From NCBI RefSeq assembly GCF_000485795.1, contig NZ_AXZL01000073.1, positions 1 through 64,000 on the forward strand: a DNA stretch of 64,000 nt, written 5' to 3'. Of this stretch, positions 1 through 8,153 are shown in pieces. Position 1 is the first letter of the stretch, and every line of letters begins with the position of its first letter. The translations under genes were made by a program, and so were the position numbers. The notes under the pieces were generated by a model. It worked only from the letters and a program-made list of their open reading frames with translations, searched no databases and was not told the DNA's origin. Origin of the DNA: Shewanella decolorationis S12 (lineage in GTDB: Bacteria; Pseudomonadota; Gammaproteobacteria; Enterobacterales; Shewanellaceae).

Positions 1-1
1 G

Positions 2-76
2 TGTTACATTGACTTAAAAGGGAATAACCATTTCTTCGTCAATGCGCCTTGGATTGAGATGCCTGTGAGGCTCTGA
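2..76 (+). CDS. 3' end of an unidentified CDS (partial)
   Basis: An open frame entering from the left edge encodes 24 residues ending in NAPWIEMPVRL and stops with TGA at 74-76. It is followed within 70 bases by an intrinsic terminator, which fits the end of a real transcription unit. Too little protein is visible to name a family. Confidence 0.5.
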   Translation, partial: CYIDLKGNNHFFVNAPWIEMPVRL

Positions 77-144
77 ACTGATTAGATATTTAATGTGGTT
101 GGTATTATTAAAAGCTCACATTAGCTCGTTCAATTTGACCAATT

Positions 145-178
145 AAAAAAGCGCCCCGAAGTTCGGGGCGCTTTTTTA
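145..178. terminator. Bidirectional intrinsic terminator
   Basis: A GC-rich stem (gcgccccga / tcggggcgc, 151-171) has an A-run before it and a T-run after it. It therefore works as a Rho-independent terminator for both the plus-strand CDS ending at 76 and the minus-strand motility gene ending at 196. Confidence 0.9.
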
Positions 179-195
179 TCAATACAGAGCGAGGA

Positions 196-381
196 TTAGG
201 CCGTGGTGTTGATATTGTGGCCTGTATTTCCAACGGGTTGAGGTACGGCTGCGTTAATTAAATCAACGGCAATTTGACCTTCCGCCTTTTGCTGCTCCTT
301 GGCTAACTGGGCCACTTTTACGCCAACGGCACCGTTTTCTAAGTTTGGCGTGATAGCTTGGGTGTTCAGTGAAATAGACAT
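196..381 (-). CDS. YjfB-like putative motility protein
   Basis: This is a 61-residue protein starting MSISLNTQAITP, a short form typical of the YjfB/putative motility protein family. That family has no defined biochemical role but is usually associated with flagellar regulons. The start at 381 is preferred over an upstream in-frame codon at 420 because TTGAGG lies about 8 bases before it. The longer frame would also begin inside the -10 element of a sigma-28 promoter (411-437). The gene is monocistronic, ending at the bidirectional terminator. Family assignment is from recall of the motif pattern; the flagellar promoter is seen directly and supports it. Confidence 0.7.
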   Translation of the reverse strand: MSISLNTQAITPNLENGAVGVKVAQLAKEQQKAEGQIAVDLINAAVPQPVGNTGHNINTTA

Positions 382-410
382 AACTAACCTCAATTGTAAG
401 CTGAGTCTTT

Positions 411-437
411 GTATCGGCAAGCTCAGGTTTTACTTTA
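411..437 (-). promoter_or_regulatory. Sigma-28 (FliA) promoter of the motility gene
   Basis: Read on the minus strand the region is TAAA, then exactly 15 bases, then GCCGATAC. The FliA consensus is TAAA-N15-GCCGATAA, so only the last base differs. It lies 30 bases upstream of the ATG at 381. Confidence 0.8.
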
Positions 438-479
438 GACCTTTATCCTGAGTTTGCCAATTCGAACCCCTGCTATTGC

Positions 480-1904
480 TTATGCCGCTTTATTCGCTTT
501 TGCCGCGAGTAACTTACGGCTGAGTACTATGATGGCGGTTAAACCTAATGAGCCCAGAATTAATCCCAGTGCTAGCCCAACACTTTGCAGCGCTGTAGGA
601 TCTAACACTAGCGCAACCCCCATACCAAACATCATCACGCCCGACATCAGCTTGAGCGCTTGGCCCTCTTTTTCGGTCAGCTTGCGTTTGCCTAAGGTCG
701 CACTAAACACAATCACAATAATCGCCAGTGGGATCACATAGACGATATTGTATAAAACCAAATACATATAGCGCTCGATGTCCGGCAGGTTATGCATGGA
801 TAGCACGCTGGTATAAATCATCGGGAAGCCCGCAGTGCAGAGTAGCTCGTAGGCGTTGGCTAAAATAGCCAGTACGGTTGAGCCGACAATCAGCGCGCCT
901 AGGCTGCTGGAGTTCGACAGTTTGCCCATGCGTTTGATTAGGCTAGTGCGGTTTTCCGCCGACATTGACAGGGTTACTTCGCCCTTAGTGAAGAAGTAAT
1001 CCTTCACGTTTATCGTACCTGCGATCAAGGCTAAGATCCCCGCGGCTAGAATGATCATCCCGCCATCGCTGCCCGCGCCTAACAGTTGGAAGATGTTTAG
1101 CCAGGCCGTCATAAACAGGAAGTAAATAAAGCCGGAGAAGAACACGAAGATCCCGCCAACCAACAGCATGCGGCTGCGGCTCTTAGCGTTAACCATAATC
1201 GACAGTAAAAACAGCAACACGAAGAAGGCGCAGGGGTTAAAGGCATCGACACCCGCCAGCACTAAGGTTAATAGTGGGAGCGACATAGTCTCGGGCGTGA
1301 CTACACCCACAAGTGGTAATTCAACGGGTTGCACTTCGGCTTGATCGTTACTCGCAAGGCTGGTGGCATCGCAGGTGCCTTCACCTGAGTCGGTTCCACA
1401 GGTGCCAAACAGGGGCTCACTATTGGTCGGCGCTGTAGCCGTTGTCCCTGTGGTTGGCATATCCGCTTCACTCAGCTGGCCGCCAAGGGATAAGTAACAG
1501 TTCTTTAAGCGATTCACTAAAAACTCACCTGTCACCGCCTCGCTGGAATAACCGACAATTGCTTTCTCGCAGCTGGCCATATAAGGCACTGAGCGAGCCT
1601 CTGTCGTGGTTTTGGAGGCGATATTTTGCCAAATATCCTGCACGCCAGGAGCCGAAACCATATGGGATTCGAGTTCTATCCAAGGGTATTTCTGTGGCAG
1701 TGAGTCGATAAACGGATGGGCCTCGGCGCAGTGTGGGCAGGTTTTCGACCAAAAGAAGTAAAGCTTGATCTTCAGCTCACCTTGGGCGTTCACATAATGC
1801 CAAGTTTGGTCCGGGTTATTGGGCGTTTCGGCCCAACTTGATGTGCTCAACATGGCCAATGCTAAAGAACATAGCAGAGCGAATTTGGTTAAGTATTTAG
1901 TCAT
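480..1904 (-). CDS. Fused thioredoxin-fold (CPHC) / DsbD-CcdA-like membrane thiol:disulfide protein
   Basis: This 474-residue envelope protein probably moves reducing equivalents or remakes disulfides in the periplasm. A signal peptide (cleavage after SWA, residue 25) precedes a thioredoxin-like domain with CPHC at residues 56-59. A Cys-containing linker (about 145-200) follows, then about six membrane segments. The membrane half has a Cys in NPC near the first helix and a second in ELLC near the middle, the paired-Cys layout of DsbD-beta/CcdA proteins. Domain order is the reverse of classical DsbD, which has its thioredoxin at the C-terminus. The start is supported by GGAGG 6 bases upstream. 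The gene stands alone on the minus strand. Exact substrate is unknown. Confidence 0.8.
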   Translation of the reverse strand: MTKYLTKFALLCSLALAMLSTSSWAETPNNPDQTWHYVNAQGELKIKLYFFWSKTCPHCAEAHPFIDSLPQKYPWIELESHMVSAPGVQDIWQNIASKTTTEARSVPYMASCEKAIVGYSSEAVTGEFLVNRLKNCYLSLGGQLSEADMPTTGTTATAPTNSEPLFGTCGTDSGEGTCDATSLASNDQAEVQPVELPLVGVVTPETMSLPLLTLVLAGVDAFNPCAFFVLLFLLSIMVNAKSRSRMLLVGGIFVFFSGFIYFLFMTAWLNIFQLLGAGSDGGMIILAAGILALIAGTINVKDYFFTKGEVTLSMSAENRTSLIKRMGKLSNSSSLGALIVGSTVLAILANAYELLCTAGFPMIYTSVLSMHNLPDIERYMYLVLYNIVYVIPLAIIVIVFSATLGKRKLTEKEGQALKLMSGVMMFGMGVALVLDPTALQSVGLALGLILGSLGLTAIIVLSRKLLAAKANKAA

Positions 1905-2076
1905 AGCGCCTCCACAATAGTGGGCATAATCTGTTTAAATGGTTTTCTGACTACTACTCTACTGATTTAGATCCCCTTGATTAAATTGAGCATTAAGAAA
2001 TGTTAGTTAACTCGCGATTAGCTGGTTTTTGGGAAGTGAGGCAGGTTTATGGGAAGGGCGATTCGCGGCAGATAAC

Positions 2077-2102
2077 TAAAAAGCACCCAGAGGTGCTTTT
2101 TA
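2077..2102. terminator. Intrinsic terminator downstream of ohr
   Basis: The arms aaaaagcacc (2078-2087) and ggtgcttttt (2092-2101) form a perfect 10-bp stem with A/T-rich flanks. It lies 28 bases after the stop of the minus-strand ohr gene. Confidence 0.8.
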
Positions 2103-2129
2103 GACGATAGTGACTGTTGTCTTGTGGGC

Positions 2130-2555
2130 TTAGTTTAACACCGCGCCATTAACACTCAGTTTTACATCGATATTATTTCGTGTGGCGTTGGAGTAAGGAC
2201 ACACTTGATGGGCATGACGTACTAAGGCTTCGGCCTCGGCTTGGGGCAGTTCGAGATTGACCTCTAAAGAAACGGTTAAAGCAAAACCACCTGCATCATT
2301 GGCGCCAATGCCAACAACTGCGCTGACTGGTGCTTCAGTAATCGCCACTTTGCCAATTTTGGCGACATGTAAAACCGCATTAGAGAAACAGGCCGCATAA
2401 CCCGCTGCAAACAGTTGCTCTGGGTTGGTTGCCAATCCACTTCCGCCCATTGCTTTGGGGTAGGCGAGCGCAACATCGAGTAAGCCATCATCGGTACTAA
2501 CTTGGCCTTGGCGACCGGCTCTAGCGGTAGCACGGGTTTCATATAATGTTTTCAT
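2130..2555 (-). CDS. ohr: Organic hydroperoxide resistance protein (Ohr/OsmC family)
   Basis: Ohr is a thiol peroxidase that reduces organic and fatty-acid hydroperoxides in the cytoplasm, using lipoylated partners for turnover. The 141-residue length is typical. The two catalytic cysteines are visible: the peroxidatic Cys56 in AACF and Cys119 in VCPYSNATRNN. The conserved N-terminal Arg (R15) is also present. It is divergent from a MarR-type regulator (2684-3181) with palindromic operator sequences between them, the standard ohr/ohrR arrangement, so induction by organic peroxide is inferred. Confidence 0.93.
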   Translation of the reverse strand: MKTLYETRATARAGRQGQVSTDDGLLDVALAYPKAMGGSGLATNPEQLFAAGYAACFSNAVLHVAKIGKVAITEAPVSAVVGIGANDAGGFALTVSLEVNLELPQAEAEALVRHAHQVCPYSNATRNNIDVKLSVNGAVLN

Positions 2556-2590
2556 ATTTCGATCCTCGTAGTGATAAAAAGTAATTTAAG

Positions 2591-2662
2591 TTGTGCACAA
2601 TTTAATTGTGATAAACTATAATTCGATTTTTACCCTGAATGCAAGTATATTGTGCGCAATAT
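2591..2662. promoter_or_regulatory. Candidate OhrR operators between ohr and ohrR
   Basis: A 15-base palindrome CACAATTTAATTGTG (2596-2610), perfect except for its central base, closely resembles the published OhrR operator core ACAATTAAATTGT. It overlaps TTGTGCACAA (2591-2600). A second imperfect palindrome, ATATTGTGCGCAATAT, lies at 2647-2662, 22 bases before ohrR. Two sites could give joint control of ohr and autoregulation. Confidence 0.7.
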
Positions 2663-2683
2663 ATTTAAGTTTTTGGATAAACT

Positions 2684-3181
2684 ATGCCTAACTCAGAGTT
2701 ATCATCATTGGGAAATACCTCGCATACTGCTGAAAATACCCAAGCAGACAATGCCTTATGTTTAGAGAATCAGGTGTGTTTCTCTCTTTACAGCGCCGCC
2801 AATGCCATGGTGCGCGCCTATCGTCCTATGCTCGATAAGTTGGATCTAACCTATCCCCAATACTTGGTCATGCTAGTGTTATGGCAAGAGCAGGGGATCA
2901 GCGTGAAGACTCTAGGGGATAAATTGTTCCTCGATTCTGGCACGTTGACGCCCCTGTTAAAACGTTTAGAGTCGAAGGGATTGGTGAGTCGTGGACGCAG
3001 CGACCAAGATGAAAGGGTTCGGGTATTGTCTCTGACAAGTGCAGGGCAGGCGCTAAAGCTCGAGGCCAGTGAAATCCCGCATCTGATGCGCTGTAAAATC
3101 GGTGCTGAGATAGAAGATCTTAAGGCGCTAAAATCCATGTGTGACAAAGCCTTAAAGCAATTGCACGCCAGCATCGAATAG
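2684..3181 (+). CDS. ohrR: Organic-peroxide-sensing MarR-family repressor OhrR
   Basis: This 165-residue MarR protein has the OhrR signature around its sensing cysteine: LENQVCFSLYSA with Cys32. It also has the winged-helix region SVKTLGDKLFLDSGTLTPLL and the wing GRSDQDERVRVLSLT. A distal Cys137 in MRCKIG is consistent with the 2-Cys class of OhrR, where oxidation forms an intersubunit disulfide. An extra Cys26 sits just before the sensing Cys. The N-terminal extension of about 20 polar residues is longer than in most OhrR. It is divergent from ohr over the shared operator region. Confidence 0.9.
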   Translation: MPNSELSSLGNTSHTAENTQADNALCLENQVCFSLYSAANAMVRAYRPMLDKLDLTYPQYLVMLVLWQEQGISVKTLGDKLFLDSGTLTPLLKRLESKGLVSRGRSDQDERVRVLSLTSAGQALKLEASEIPHLMRCKIGAEIEDLKALKSMCDKALKQLHASIE

Positions 3182-3246
3182 TGTGAAAGCCAATCTCTGA
3201 TAGCAAGGGAGTGGAACATGGATAAACGCACCATTAAAGCGACGGA

Positions 3247-4437
3247 ATGGATATAGACGATATGAGTTCATACGATATTGCGATTATTGGTGGTGGGATC
3301 AGCGGTGTCGGTATCGCCCAATACGCGGCGGCGGCGGGGTATTCGACCCTGCTTATCGAAAAAGGCGAGATTGGCGGCCAAACCTCGGCCAATTCCAGCA
3401 AGTTAATCCACGGTGGTTTGCGTTATCTCGAAAGCGGGCAAGTGAACCTTGTGCGTAAATCCTTGCAGGAGCGTCGCCATCTGCTCGACTTTGCGCCAAG
3501 CTTAGTCAAAGCCGTGCCTTTTTATATTCCCGTCTATCAAGACAGTCATCGTAACCCTTGGACAATTCGGGCGGGCTTGAGTCTGTACGCGCTACTCAGC
3601 GAATTTGATCCGCTTGGCCGCTTTGTATCTATTCCCGCCGTGCATTGGCATCGTTTTAACGGGCTTAAACTCCAAGGTTTGAAGGCCGTGTTCCAGTATT
3701 GGGACGCGCAAACCGATGATAAATTGCTTACCCAAGCGGTGGCTCGAAGTGCCGAGGCATTGGGTGCCCATGTGTATGCCGAGGCGGAGTTTTTACAGCT
3801 TAATCATCTGGGTGAGCAGATTGACCTAAGCTTTCGCCATCGCGGCGAAGTGCAACAGATTGAGGCTAAGCTGGTGATTAATGCCGCTGGTCCTTGGGTG
3901 AATGAGGTGCTGGCAAAGGTGTCACCGCCACTGGCTGGAGTCGAACTTGATTGGGTGCAGGGCGCGCATTTACTGCTGGATTTACCCGCCCCCGACGGCA
4001 TCTTATATTTAGAATCTTGCTTCGATAAGCGGGTGATTTTTGTGATGCCTTGGTATGGTCAACTGCTAATTGGCACCACGGAAACCGAGTTAACATCCAT
4101 AGATACGCCGCCCCAAGTAACTGAGTCTGAAATAAATTATCTATTAGGGATTTATCGACACTACTTTCCACTGTCGGCCTCGATTGATGAACTCAAAACT
4201 AAGATAGTGCAGACGTTTTGCGGCGTGAGGGTATTACCTAAGCAAGCGAGCTCAGCCTTTGAGCGGCCAAGGGATACTTTAATGCAAACCTCAGTTTCTC
4301 ACCCAAGATTACTCAGTCTCTACGGCGGCAAGCTCACGACCTTTAGGAGTACTTCGGCCGAAGTGCTTGAGTGGGTTGAACAAAAACTCGGAAAACGCAC
4401 TCCCATCGCCGATGTAGATAGCCTGAGATTAAGTTAA
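3247..4437 (+). CDS. FAD-dependent glycerol-3-phosphate dehydrogenase-like oxidoreductase (short GlpD-like)
   Basis: This 396-residue DAO-superfamily flavoprotein opens with the FAD-binding dinucleotide fold (DIAIIGGGISGVGIA) and the GlpD-type stretch SSKLIHGGLRYLE. Near the C-terminus are GVRVLPK and SLYGGKLTTFR, as in aerobic glycerol-3-phosphate dehydrogenases. It is about 110-150 residues shorter than GlpD and lacks the C-terminal helical domain, so the exact substrate is uncertain. A second start at 3262 (MSSYD) is possible. A 12-codon ORF (3218-3256) with a good ribosome site overlaps the start. It follows ohrR by 65 bases on the same strand and may be cotranscribed. Confidence 0.75.
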   Translation: MDIDDMSSYDIAIIGGGISGVGIAQYAAAAGYSTLLIEKGEIGGQTSANSSKLIHGGLRYLESGQVNLVRKSLQERRHLLDFAPSLVKAVPFYIPVYQDSHRNPWTIRAGLSLYALLSEFDPLGRFVSIPAVHWHRFNGLKLQGLKAVFQYWDAQTDDKLLTQAVARSAEALGAHVYAEAEFLQLNHLGEQIDLSFRHRGEVQQIEAKLVINAAGPWVNEVLAKVSPPLAGVELDWVQGAHLLLDLPAPDGILYLESCFDKRVIFVMPWYGQLLIGTTETELTSIDTPPQVTESEINYLLGIYRHYFPLSASIDELKTKIVQTFCGVRVLPKQASSAFERPRDTLMQTSVSHPRLLSLYGGKLTTFRSTSAEVLEWVEQKLGKRTPIADVDSLRLS

Positions 4438-4615
4438 TCTGAGCCGGACAATCGGCCAATGCTGCACTTCAAGGTGATTTTTCGGCGCAAAAACGCTAAA
4501 GTGTGGCGCTTTTTGACTGGGGCCTTAATGTGTTTGTTATGCTTCAGTTGTCATCCAAATTTCACTCGCCATCTCAATAGATAAGATAGACGGGCACTGC
4601 TGTGGGTACGATGCT

Positions 4616-5770
4616 GTGAGTACATTAGTACAATGTGGGTATTTTGAACGAGGCCAATGCCAATCCTGTCGCCATATTAAGCTCCCTATGGCGCAGCAAC
4701 TGGCGGCTAAAACCCAAGAATTGCAGCAGTTGTTAGCGCCTTTTGTCGATAACGCCGAACCACAGTTTTTACCTCCAGTTGTGGGTGACAGCAGCGGTTT
4801 TCGTAACAAGGCGAAAATGGTCGCCTTGGGCGCTGCACATGCGCCTGTGTTGGGGATTGTTAGCCCCAGCGGCGAGGCGGTGAGCCTGTGTGACTGTCTA
4901 TTGTATCCTGCTGATATGCAAGCCTTACTCCACCGTTTAGAGCGCTTTGTGCAGCAAGCGGGCATTCCGCCTTACCGTGTCGATAAGGCCAAGGGCGAGC
5001 TTAAATTTATCCTACTGACGCGCAGCCAAGTGCGCGGCGAGTATATGTTGCGGTTTGTGCTGCGCTCGCGGGATGCCATCGCCCGTATCGAGCGAGAATT
5101 GCCTGCGCTGATGGCGGAATATCCGCAGATCAAAGTCATCTCCGTCAATTTGCAACCTGTTCATATGGCTATCTTGGAGGGTGAGGAGGAAATTTTTCTC
5201 ACCGAAAACACTCGCCTCGAAGAGCGCTTTAACGATGTGCCTTTGTTTATTCGTCCCAAGAGCTTTTTTCAAACCAATCCGCAGGTGGCGGCAAAGCTGT
5301 ATCAAACCGCCCGTGAGTGGGTGGCCGACTTCGCGCCAGCTTCCCTTTGGGACTTATTCTGTGGTGTGGGCGGCTTTGGTTTGCACTGTGCTAGCAAAAA
5401 CATCCCACTGATAGGGATTGAAATTGAAGCCGAAGCCATTGCCTGCGCTAAGATGTCGGCGCAGTTGATGGGATTGGATAAAGTAGAGTTTATGGCGCTC
5501 GATTCCACCGACTTTGCCAAGGGCGAGGCGGCGCAAACTAAGCCAGAGTTGATTATTGTCAATCCACCGCGTCGCGGGATTGGTGAGTCCCTGTGTCATT
5601 CCTTAAGTGAGTTTGCGCCTAAGGCGATTTTGTATTCCAGCTGCAATCCTAAAACCTTAGCCAAAGATCTCGGCCATATCCGTGGCTATCGGTTAACTAA
5701 GGTGCAGTTATTCGATCTCTTTCCCCACTCTGATCATTTCGAAGTGTTAGCCTTATTAGTCAAAGACTAA
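4616..5770 (+). CDS. rlmC: 23S rRNA (uracil-C5)-methyltransferase RlmC (RumB)
   Basis: RlmC uses SAM to methylate C5 of a uracil (U747 in E. coli) in 23S rRNA. The protein has 384 residues, the usual length. N-terminal cysteines C7, C15 and C18 ([12 protein letters not shown]) are those of the Fe-S cluster domain. The SAM motif [12 protein letters not shown] and the PPRRGIG motif follow. The nucleophilic Cys is in [14 protein letters not shown]. The start is GTG. It ends 14 bases before a convergent histidine kinase gene. Confidence 0.92.
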   Translation: MSTLVQCGYFERGQCQSCRHIKLPMAQQLAAKTQELQQLLAPFVDNAEPQFLPPVVGDSSGFRNKAKMVALGAAHAPVLGIVSPSGEAVSLCDCLLYPADMQALLHRLERFVQQAGIPPYRVDKAKGELKFILLTRSQVRGEYMLRFVLRSRDAIARIERELPALMAEYPQIKVISVNLQPVHMAILEGEEEIFLTENTRLEERFNDVPLFIRPKSFFQTNPQVAAKLYQTAREWVADFAPASLWDLFCGVGGFGLHCASKNIPLIGIEIEAEAIACAKMSAQLMGLDKVEFMALDSTDFAKGEAAQTKPELIIVNPPRRGIGESLCHSLSEFAPKAILYSSCNPKTLAKDLGHIRGYRLTKVQLFDLFPHSDHFEVLALLVKD

Positions 5771-5784
5771 ACCTCTGCACTCCA

Positions 5785-7011
5785 TTACTCGGTATCAGTT
5801 TCAGTTTTGGCCGTTAAGGCATCGTCCCAGATAATGCTAATTTCAGCGCCGCCTAAGGTCTGTGAGCGGCTTAACTCCAGCGTGCCATAATGCCAAGTGG
5901 CGATTTTCTTGACGATATATAGCCCTAAACCATAGCCACTGGTATCGCTCTGCTGGCTATCCCGCTCGAAGGCTGCCACCAGTTTTTTGGCTTTGCCTTC
6001 AAATCCCGGGCCATCATCCTCGACACTGATCCGATTTATGCCTCCTTCCTGATAGAAGTGGACATGGATGTCATGCTGGGCGAAACGCATGGCATTTTGG
6101 ACAAGGTTTTGAATCGCAATTGTCATCGCAATCGGGTCGAAGTGGGCCTGCCGCGCCTCATTGTGAAACACAATATTGAACTTAGGCAGGTAGATTGCAT
6201 ATTTGTGGGCCAACTTTTCCATAAATATGCTGATGACTTGGGACTCTTGGCTGAGGGGGGCCTCTTTATGCTCTAGGCGAGCAAAAGACAGATAATTCGC
6301 CGCTAGCTGTTCAATATCGTTAATGTCTTCATTTAAACGGTTTGCGTAATTTGTGTCTATTTGCGACCTGATTAGTTCAAGTGTAAAACGCATTCGGGCC
6401 AAAGGAGTACGAACCTCGTGGGAGATAGTGCGGGACAGCTCCTTATGCATTTGTACGAAGTCGACAATTTGGTGGCTGATGCTATTAAACACCTTAGCCA
6501 AGGGAAAAATGGTCGAATGCTTATTCGTTTCTAAGGGACGTTTACGGGGCAATTGCCCAAACTCAATTGCTGACTGTTGCAAATGGTGAAGATCCCGAAA
6601 AATGGGCCAGATCCATCCAAATGCAACTAAGCAAAGTGAAGAATATAATCCTAATAGAACTAAGCTAGTATTTTGTTCTTTAGGGGTTGATGTCTGTATG
6701 GGGCCTAACATTAATATGGCATTAGTTGTTTTATCTAGGCGATAGTAATAGAGATCATTATCACTATGACGCAGTGCGATGGTTGCCCCTTGCTGTAGAG
6801 AGGCATGTAAATCGGCGGGGAGGGAGAGTGAATCGGCGGTTATGCGCATTATTTGAGGAGTTTTTTTGTCGACTCGTAGCAGGTCATCGACATTGATTTG
6901 GTAACTGTATTCATCATCAGCGAAATGTTCGGCAAGCTCTCCAAAGCTCCAAATGACCAATCCACATGAGAGTAATAAAAATATAAATAAACGGTAGAAC
7001 TGAAATTTCAT
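5785..7011 (-). CDS. Sensor histidine kinase (RstB-like)
   Basis: This 408-residue membrane sensor kinase has one helix at residues 5-25, a periplasmic domain of about 85 residues, a second helix at about 117-137 and a HAMP-like linker. The H-box SHEVRTPLARMRF (His about 197) is followed by HATPase motifs NLVQNAMRFA, DDGPGF and GYGLGLYIVKK. It is the last gene of an operon with the response regulator 3 bases upstream, which is its likely partner. The periplasmic sensing domain is not recognised. In RstB-type systems it senses envelope or metal stress; that is analogy only. Confidence 0.88.
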   Translation of the reverse strand: MKFQFYRLFIFLLLSCGLVIWSFGELAEHFADDEYSYQINVDDLLRVDKKTPQIMRITADSLSLPADLHASLQQGATIALRHSDNDLYYYRLDKTTNAILMLGPIQTSTPKEQNTSLVLLGLYSSLCLVAFGWIWPIFRDLHHLQQSAIEFGQLPRKRPLETNKHSTIFPLAKVFNSISHQIVDFVQMHKELSRTISHEVRTPLARMRFTLELIRSQIDTNYANRLNEDINDIEQLAANYLSFARLEHKEAPLSQESQVISIFMEKLAHKYAIYLPKFNIVFHNEARQAHFDPIAMTIAIQNLVQNAMRFAQHDIHVHFYQEGGINRISVEDDGPGFEGKAKKLVAAFERDSQQSDTSGYGLGLYIVKKIATWHYGTLELSRSQTLGGAEISIIWDDALTAKTETDTE

Positions 7012-7014
7012 GGG

Positions 7015-7737
7015 TCAGACTCTGCCTTGGATTGGCAAGTAGTTGAATAAATAACCCTTACCATGAATAGTTGTAATAGCTAATCCTGGCACATATAGCT
7101 CATCTAAGCGTTTACGCAGACGGCTAATTTTCAAGTCGATAGCCCTGTCTAAACCATCATACTCGCGGCCGACAAGTTGCTCGAATAAAAACTCCCGAGA
7201 GAGCACTTTCCCTGCATGTAAGGCGAAGATCCACAGTAAAGAAAATTCCTTAGTAGTGAAGGATAAGACTTCATCTCCTAGACGAACTTGCTGCAGGTTA
7301 GGGTCTAGGGATAAGTCGTGTATTTTGAGCTGACCTCGGCTAAGGGGATTATGCTGTTTCCTTAGAGTTGCTTTGATGCGTGCTAACAGTAGTGGTGGTA
7401 CTACGGGTTTAAGTAAGTAGTCGCAGGCGCCTAGATTCAGGCCACGAATTTGATCGGTATGATTATCGAGCGCTGTCAGGAAGATAATCGGGCAGGGATA
7501 ACTCGCGGCCAATTGTGGGTAAATACTAAAGCCATCTAATCCTGGTAACATGACATCACAAATAATTAAGTCAAAGTTATCGGTATCTCGCCTAGCTAAA
7601 GCATCCTCAGCATTATCAATGTGGATTGTCCTGTACCCTTCTTGAGTTAAATAAGTACAGACTAACTCTGCGAGGGGAATATCGTCTTCTACTAATAAAA
7701 TCTGCGTAAGTGACTCAGGTGTTGGTGTACTTATCAT
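7015..7737 (-). CDS. OmpR/RstA-family response regulator
   Basis: This 240-residue regulator has a receiver domain (acidic pair in LLVEDDIP, phosphorylated Asp61 in DVMLPGLDG, Lys in LLKPV). A winged-helix domain follows, ending with RLRKRLDE and IHGKGYLF. The start at 7737 (ATG) is preferred to the TTG at 7749 because the ATG overlaps the stop of the preceding DUF3019 gene as ATGA, a coupling arrangement. It is the third gene of the mipA-DUF3019-RR-HK operon. Tandem TACA-N6-TAC repeats upstream of mipA resemble RstA boxes and are likely targets. Confidence 0.9.
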   Translation of the reverse strand: MISTPTPESLTQILLVEDDIPLAELVCTYLTQEGYRTIHIDNAEDALARRDTDNFDLIICDVMLPGLDGFSIYPQLAASYPCPIIFLTALDNHTDQIRGLNLGACDYLLKPVVPPLLLARIKATLRKQHNPLSRGQLKIHDLSLDPNLQQVRLGDEVLSFTTKEFSLLWIFALHAGKVLSREFLFEQLVGREYDGLDRAIDLKISRLRKRLDELYVPGLAITTIHGKGYLFNYLPIQGRV

Positions 7738-8153
7738 AATAAGTTCCAATTTAGACCGCGGCGTCTTCTGGTGTTTGCTGGTTCAAATTTTGCGACTTTA
7801 ACTAACGCCGTTGTAACTATCTGATTGTTTTTTAAATCCCTTAATTCAAACAGTGTGTCTTCTGCAATCGTTAGCTGAACCTGATATTTAAAATCGAGGC
7901 TATCGTTGAAACAGGCCAGTGCAGTGGTATGTTTTACTACCCAAAGGCACAGGGATTGTGGGACCTGTGATTGATACTCTATAAGTAGATCTAAGTGGCA
8001 GGTAGGTCTTTCTAAGGTAATTGCACAAGTGTCTGGTGTGATCCTGATCTCGTCGGCTAGTATGGATGAGCTGAGTAAACAGATAAGGGCTAAGCTGCAA
8101 TAGGTACAATATGAGAACCAGAGTGAACCTAAACGATAGGGTTTAGAAGTCAT
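7734..8153 (-). CDS. Exported DUF3019-type protein
   Basis: This 139-residue protein has a signal peptide (hydrophobic residues about 15-33, cleavage near ILADE). The mature part of about 105 residues contains four cysteines (in TCAIT, TCHLD, LCLW and ACFN), suggesting disulfides, and a basic tail with RRRR. The family is known only as DUF3019 and is typically encoded between a MipA/OmpV porin and a two-component system in Shewanella-type genomes. It overlaps mipA by 11 bases upstream and the regulator by 4 bases downstream. A role as periplasmic accessory to the sensor kinase is inference from context. Confidence 0.7.
   Translation of the reverse strand: MTSKPYRLGSLWFSYCTYCSLALICLLSSSILADEIRITPDTCAITLERPTCHLDLLIEYQSQVPQSLCLWVVKHTTALACFNDSLDFKYQVQLTIAEDTLFELRDLKNNQIVTTALVKVAKFEPANTRRRRGLNWNLL

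Noticed and set aside
4480-4520. Intrinsic terminator between the GlpD-like gene and rlmC
   Set aside because: The hairpin (aaagtg / cgcttt) is short and needs a wobble pair; too weak to call despite the T-run.
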